Of a stretch of DNA of 64,000 nt, positions 58,059 to 64,000 are shown in pieces. Position numbers and translations under genes: made by a program. Position 1 is the stretch's first letter. Every line of letters starts with the position of its first letter. The stretch is from Plantago major. Taxonomy: Eukaryota > Streptophyta > Magnoliopsida > Lamiales > Plantaginaceae. The notes below the pieces were generated by a model, which made no database searches, was not told the origin of the DNA, and worked only from the letters and a program-made list of their open reading frames with translations. The stretch covers positions 18,166,566 through 18,230,565 of the forward strand of contig CM048839.1 in NCBI GenBank assembly GCA_026545765.1. The letters run 5' to 3'.

Positions 58059-61000
58059 ATGTTCTCGCCGCAGAAATTGTGGGCTCTGACTCCACGGAGT
58101 GAGCGTGGTCAGAAGAACGGTTCTGTTTCGAACCCTAGCTCCAAAAGCCCTAGAAATGGGGGTGACTCCTTTTCCAGAGGGAAAGCCTTGGCAATTGTAG
58201 AGACAGATGGGCCTATGGACCAAGATTCGCTTATTCAGAGGGTCTCCAAGATTGAAAATGAGGTTAGCTTAGTTTTGAGTTTCGCTATTTTTTTCCCTGC
58301 ATCTTGAATTGTTGTTAATTAGTGTTTAGATCTTGTTGCTTCTCTCAGTGTGTACTTCTTTCGACAGTTATGGGATTTTTAGGATGTTTTTTAGTATGTA
58401 ACTTGGTTGGTTATGGAATACCTTTCTTGGAACTAGTTGATTAGTGCCCGATTTGACTAAAAAGGTGATACCTTTGGCCGGAAATTTCTTTTCATACTTG
58501 AATGTTATCTCTTGAGATGAAGTCAATCTTCTGTTTAGCGTTTATTTGATTTTGTAGGATAGTTTTACGTATGTAACTAGTTGGTTACGAGGGTACTAGC
58601 ATTTTTGGAACTAGTAGATTGATGTGTCATTTCGCGAAAATGGTGATATTCTGAGCTGTATTTTTTCCTTTTCCCTATCTTCTCTTCCAATATGAAATCC
58701 AACTTTTTTTCAGTATTTTGTGTTATCTAATTTATACCAGTCCTGTGATTGAATGTCTATATTACGATGTCATATGTTTAGTTTAGTTACCATAAGATAG
58801 TATCATGGGTTTGCAATTAGTTGTCCAGAACTTGAGCGAGTTGAACCGCAGCTTGTATAGTAGTGGTCGTGGTAACTGCTAATTGCTGGTTATTATGCAG
58901 CTCTTTGAATATCAATACAATATGGGCCTTCTTTTGATTGAGAAAAAGGAATGGACTTCAAAGTATGAAGAACTCAATCAAGCTTTAGCCAGCACAGCTG
59001 ACACACTGAAAAGAGAAGAAGCTGCCCATTTAAGTGCGATATCTGAATTGGAAAAGCGGGAAGAGAATTTAAAGAAGGCATTGGGGGTTGAAAGACAGTG
59101 TGTCATTGATGTAAGTTTCTAACTTTTGAGATGATCCATCATTCCTCTGACTTCTATTTCTTCACTCTTGCAACTCCTATATACATTTTAGTGTATCAGT
59201 ATTATATTTGTAACTAATATGGCAAAATGACCTGGGGATTGTTTGCAAGAGATTGTGAGAAATTTTGAGTCGTTGAATATAAACCAAGTGGAGTGGAGAC
59301 TTAGATAGCGTCCGTTTAATATCTCAAGTTCTATGTAGTGTTTGAAAGTGTCTTCGGAAGTGATCTTTTTAGTAATGATTTTTTTTTTTGGTTGATGCAG
59401 CTGGAGAAGGCTTTACGTGAAATGCGTGCAGAACATGCTGAAATTAAGTTCAATGCTGATTCAAAACTAGCTGAGGCGAATGTATTGGTGACAAGTGTTG
59501 AAGAGAAATCATTGGAGATTGAATCAAAGTTCCATGCAGCTGATGCAAAGCTTGCTGAGGTCAGCAGAAAGAGTTCAGAAATCGAAAGAAAATGGCATGA
59601 ATTGGAGGCTCAAGAGAATTCTCTTCGGAGGGAACGATCCTTTTTCACTGCAGAGTAAGCTCTAGGATTTGAGCTCTGTTACTGCTGATGTTCCTTTCTT
59701 TTTGCATTTTTAACTTCTGTCTTCTCTTGCTACTTATTTTTGCCGTCTACTATGCCTAAATTGCTTATTTTTGCAGGCGTAAGAGACAAGATGCTGCCAT
59801 ATCCGAACAGAAGGAGGACTTGCGTGAGCGAGAACGGAAGTTGCAGGAAGCAGAGGAGGGGCTGGCTGATAGCAGAAGATTACTGAACCAAAGAGAGGAA
59901 AGGGCTAATGAGAATGATAAGATGTTTAAGGAAAAACAGATTGAGATTGAAGAACTACAAAAGAAAATTGAGATGGATAGTGTAGCCTTGACCAACAAAG
60001 AAGATGATATGAGGACAAGACTAGCAAATGTAGCCCGTAAGGAGAAGGCAAGTATCTATTGTGGTTTGCATCCTGTAAACTGTGCTAGTGTGTTTTCCTC
60101 TCTTTATTTATCAACAATTGTTTTGATGCAGGAAGCGGTTGATTTGAGGAAGGTCTTAGAGGCAAAAGAAATACAATTGCAGGAGTTCCAAGATAATTTG
60201 AGTACCAGGGAAAAAGTACGTTTTGAATTCACCTATTATTTCAAGTTCATATGCTTTTTGATTGGGCCAAGGAAATATCTGTTATTTAAGGTCCAGCCCT
60301 TTTATATTAATTATTTCACTGAATGTTTTAATTTGGTTATACTGTTGGAGCAATACTTGGTTTTCACGTTGTTTTTTAATTACGTCCATTTGAAATATAT
60401 GCAGTTGGAGATTCAGAAACTCTTGGAGGAGCATGAGAGTTTGTTGGCTGTAAAGACACGGGAGTTTGAGCTAGAGATGGATCAGAAGAGAAAGCTGCAT
60501 GATGAACTGTTGAAAGACAAGGAAGTTGAAGTGGAGAAGAGAGAAGCCGAAATTACTCACAGGGAGGAGAAAGTGAATAAACGAGAGCAGGCAATCAAAA
60601 AGAAATCGGATGGAGTAAGAGAAAAGGAAATGGGCTTGGATGCAAAATCGAAGGCGCTGAAGGAAAGAGAGAAAAGTCTGGATGCTGAGAAGAAAAGCTT
60701 GGAGAATGATAAAAGGCAGATGCGTGCTGATACGGAGGAATTACTTGGTCTGAAGGCTGAGCTCGAGAATGTTAGAGCCGAAACTGAAAAACAACAATTG
60801 AGATTAAATGAAGAGAGGGAACAGCTTAAAGTAACTGAAGAGGAAAAGCTAGAACTCGAGCGCCTGCAATCAGAGTTGAAAAAGGAGATAGACAAATACA
60901 GGTCTCAGAGTGAACAGCTTATGAAAGAAATGGATGAGTTAAAGCAAGAGAAGGAGAAATTTGAGAAAGAATGGGAAGCTCTTGATGATAAAAGGGCTCA

Positions 61001-63807
61001 GACAAAGATGGAACAAGATGAGGTTTTGGAACAAAAACAATACATAGAAACATTAGCACAGGGTGAGAAAGAAAAACTACAGAAAGAGAAGGTGGAGACA
61101 CAAGAATATGTACGAAGGGAGTTGGAGGCTCTGAAGTTGGAGAAAGAGTCTTTTGCTGCCAGCATGGAGCATGAGAAGTCTGTAACGTCTGAAAATTACC
61201 AGAATGAGAAAATTCAGCTGCTTCATGATTTTGAGCTGCGCAAACAAGAACTTGAGACTGAAGTGCGGAAAAGGCAAGAAGAGTTGGAGAGTCGACTTCG
61301 CGAAAGAGAGAAATCATTCGAGGAAGAGAGGGAAAGGGAGCTCAACAACATTAATTATTTGAGGGAAGTTGCTAGGAGAGAGATGGAGGAAATGAAGGTG
61401 GAAAGACGTGGTATAGAAAAAGAAAGAATGGAAATGTTGGAGAATAAGAAGCACATTGAGGCCCAGCAATCTGAGATGAAAAAAGATATCGAAGAGCTGG
61501 TTGGCCTGAGTCAGAAGTTGAAGGATCAAAGAGAAGAGTTCATCAAGGAAAGGGACCGTTTCATTGCATTTGCGGAGAATCAAAAGAGCTGTAACATATG
61601 TGGAGATAAAATTCGGGAATTTATGTTGTCTGATCTTCATCCTTTGTCAGCACTGGATAAGTTTGAAGCCCCTCCACTGCCAAGAGCAGCTGAGGATTAT
61701 ATGAAGCAGGCGGATAAGGGCGCTTCAAAGAAATCTCATGACGAATCATCCCCTGTTTTCAATATTGGATCTTCTGGTGGAACCATTTCTTGGCTCCGAA
61801 AATGTACAACCAAGATTCTTAAACTCTCACCTGGAAAGAAACTTGAGCTCGATTCTGCTGTTGAGCAAATAGAGGCACCTGCACTACCTGCACCTGCAGA
61901 GCAAGTCATTGCAGAATCATCCAAAGCAATATTAGAGAATGACCCTGAACCATCCTTACAAGTGGCAAATGATTCTTTTGACATTCAAGCTCCAGCCGCA
62001 CTGGAAATTCCTGAAGATTCTCAGAATTCCAAGCGGTCACGCCGGAATGCTCCTCGGAAGGGAGTGGGTAGTAGGCGGACAGTTAGAACGCGAACAATGA
62101 AGGATGTGATTGATGATGCTAAGACATTTCTTGGTGAGTCACCAGAAGACAATGATAACCAATATGCCAATGGTAATGCTGAGAATTCAGCTTATACGAA
62201 TGAGGAAGTCAGGGAAGACTCTGTGCTGGGAACACCAACTAACAGAAGAAAACGGAACCGCATTAATGCGTCACAGGCAACAGCTAGTGAAAACCAAAGT
62301 GAAGGTCGGTCTGATAGTGTCAAGGATAGTGATCGCCCGAAGAGGCGTCAAAGAGTTTCCTCCACAGCTGATCAAAACATTGTTCAGAAACGATACAATC
62401 TGCGGACACCCAAAAAGTGAGTCATACTTGCAAATTATATTAATTTGTGTGAAGAACAGTGAAGTGTTTATCTAATGCTAAATTATGGAGGAATGGTAAC
62501 TTGTAGAACATACGCGAATATGTTGGAATGCCAACTTGTAGAAAATAAGCTAATATGTAGGAATGGTAACTTGTAGAAAATAAGCTAATATGTAGAAAAC
62601 AAGTTAGAAGCTGTAGATGAAAAATAGTTTTAATGTGAAAATTGGTAAACATTCAAAGATTTATTGTGTCTACGAGCTCACTTCTCAGAAATAGATTATG
62701 ACTTGTGAATTAATTTGTTTTTAATAGTAGTACTAGTTAAATGGAGTAGTAACTTGAAGAAATTCTTGATTAATGGAGGACTGGTAACTTGGAGTAGAAA
62801 GTAAGTCAAACGAGTTGGAGAAAAATTGTTTTATGTGAAGCATAGATATGGGTTATATTAATTTTTGTGAAGTACAGTGGAGTGTTTTATTTAATGCTAA
62901 ATTATGGAGGAATGGTAACTTGTGAGTTGTGAAGTAGAAAATGCAATAAAAGTTATAGAGGAAAAATATTTTTAATTGTGAAAATTTGGTAAGACATTCA
63001 AAGATTTATGGTGTCTTCTACGAACCAATTTCTTGATAATAGATTATGACTTGTGAGGTAAGTTGTGTTCTAACAGTAGTAATAGTTTAATGGAGGAGTA
63101 ATAACTTTCATAGAAACTGAAGGTATATTGTTTATTTTTAAACATACTCAAATGGATTATGAAGGTAAAATTTTCATTATATAAATACTTATATGATTGC
63201 GATTTGTGAAAATAAACAGAGCAATGGGGGTGAGTCTGAGTAGCATAAAGTCTTGAACAATGAAACCGACACTAGAAGCAACATACTACTGAAGCTTCAA
63301 CCCCAATCCTCCTTTCTGCCCATCACACAATTAGAATCATCTTCTGTACTACAAAAAGACACCAGATAAAATCAGCACCCTATTCTATTGTGATGGTTAT
63401 ATATGAAGCAATAGAATACTATTTTGTATTTATTGAAATTAATTGTTTACTGCTGTTTTCCTGTATATTCGTTCTTCTGATAGTAGTGACAACTGAGGTA
63501 TTGTGAGTGCTGTCGAGCTTTTTATAGTGATTCCAATTTCCACATCTTACAACCATTAATTTCGACATCCTATATCAGATCCATTGCAACAGTGGCCAAT
63601 GCATCTGTTCTCAAAGGGAGGAATGTCAAAGCTAAGGAAACTGACCAACAGCCAGCCATTGAGGTGAATCCTTCTCAGAATGTTGAAGATGGTGAGGCTT
63701 CAAGGGAAGAAATACGAGAATATGGAACACAAGCTGAACCCAGAGATGACACTGTTAGAAGTATGGAAGCTGCTAGTGCATTTTCGGCAGACAGCAGTCC
63801 TGCTAGG
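58059..63807 (+). CDS. CRWN: CRWN/NMCP-type nuclear lamina-like coiled-coil protein, 3' end off window
   Basis: Seven exons join in frame: 58059-58262, 58901-59110, 59401-59654, 59777-60047, 60132-60215, 60405-62416, 63579-63807, giving 1088 codons without a stop; the last exon or exons lie beyond the window. The product is a structural protein of the plant nuclear periphery that shapes nuclei and tethers chromatin. After [15 protein letters not shown] the hallmark segment [20 protein letters not shown] opens a coiled-coil rod (residues about 68-640, Glu/Lys-rich heptads, [16 protein letters not shown]). [18 protein letters not shown] ends the rod, followed by a Ser/Pro-rich tail with basic clusters [12 protein letters not shown] and RPKRRQR (nuclear import) and [10 protein letters not shown]. 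The intron after 60047 has a GC donor. NMCP1/CRWN1 type is likelier than CRWN4, but the paralogue is uncertain. Confidence 0.93.
60048..60131 (+). other. GC-AG intron 4 of the CRWN-like gene
   Basis: GAGAAG is followed by GCAAGTAT, the consensus of GC-type donors, and the acceptor is TTGATGCAG. The intron has 84 bases, is a multiple of three and contains no in-frame stop, so retention would insert 28 residues, largely hydrophobic, into the coiled coil. Confidence 0.8.
60216..60404 (+). other. Intron 5 of the CRWN-like gene, open in frame
   Basis: Donor GTACGTTT, acceptor AATATATGCAG; 189 bases (63 codons) without an in-frame stop. Its translation is Phe/Tyr-rich and unlike the coiled coil, so it is an intron and not coding sequence. 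Confidence 0.85.
62417..63578 (+). other. Intron 6 of the CRWN-like gene
   Basis: Donor GTGAGTCA overlaps an in-frame TGA (AAG TGA), acceptor TATATCAG at 63571-63578. The phase fits exactly (AA plus A, then [13 protein letters not shown]). The 1.16-kb intron contains AGAAAATAAGCTAATATGTA-type short repeats at about 62540-62600. Read through, the protein would end after TPKK. Confidence 0.7.
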
Positions 63808-64000
63808 GTATTTGGTTTCTCTCTCTTTTGAGATTGATTTTATTATTGTATGACCATTTACGCTACACCTCATGACTCTGACGGTCTGACCATCATCCTT
63901 TTTGAGAAAGGGTATTGCTACACCTCATGACTGACCATCATCTTTTTTGTAAAAGGGGGTGGTGAAAATGTGATGGTTAAAAGTAAAATGACCTCACGGG
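63808..64000 (+). other. Start of the next CRWN intron, window end
   Basis: Donor GTATTTGG follows SSPAR. The remaining bases are intron-like; CTACACCTCATGACTSTGAC-like words occur twice (63862 and 63919). Confidence 0.55.

Noticed and set aside
59820..62420. A single 866-codon open frame
   Set aside because: It runs through two introns whose translation (Phe/Tyr-rich, no heptads) breaks the coiled coil. Good splice sites at 60048, 60131, 60216 and 60404 explain it better.
1..64000. tRNA, rRNA or other structured RNA genes
   Set aside because: I saw no clear cloverleaf boxes or rRNA-like blocks by eye. A covariance-model scan (tRNAscan-SE, Infernal) would settle it.

Overview
This is a stretch of plant nuclear DNA, from a eudicot. 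The evidence is AT-rich intergenic DNA, GT-AG introns, plant-only gene families, and a dense layer of plant transposable elements (PIF/Harbinger, CACTA, Ty1/copia, Ty3/gypsy, hAT, Stowaway-like MITEs). The TCP gene begins MFGKN, as the CYCLOIDEA-like genes of Lamiales do, so an asterid of the Lamiales is my best guess. That is inference.

Layout. 1-3343 is most of a PIF/Harbinger element whose left end is off the window: an open MYB-like ORF1, then a frameshifted transposase. 4000-11920 is a complex of degenerate AGAACATAG / CTATGATCTCA minisatellite elements, partly inverted against each other, carrying a captured exon piece of a CDPK-related kinase. 14103-20302 and 22844-29834 are two CACTA elements with exact 3-bp target duplications (GAA and TAT). 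Both carry broken TNP2-like and TNPA-like genes. The second sits inside a copia-type LTR whose empty-site sequence can be read from two sister LTRs at 35344-35927 and 37056-37635. Those LTRs bound a 2.3-kb deletion-derivative retrotransposon (TSD AAGAA).

Four host genes are present. A CYCLOIDEA/TB1-type TCP transcription factor (31306-32271, +) has an intron just after its stop codon. The delta subunit of translation initiation factor eIF2B (45515-48873, +, seven exons, 628 aa) faces a cytochrome b561 ferrireductase (49838-51458, -, four exons, 232 aa) tail to tail. A CRWN/NMCP nuclear-lamina-like coiled-coil protein (58059 to beyond the window, +, at least seven exons) closes the window. The host genes do not form a pathway or operon.

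The rest is repeat debris: a 668-bp hAT MITE with an 8-bp target duplication, several Stowaway-like MITEs, a gypsy LTR, and a 1-kb palindrome at 55119-56148. I found no wholly new biological system. The points most worth following are the minisatellite elements with the captured kinase exon, the hairpin minisatellite kept in the same intron of both CACTA elements, the two open in-frame introns (one GC-AG) in the CRWN gene, and a MITE-like palindrome carrying three TGACRTCA sites just upstream of eIF2B-delta.
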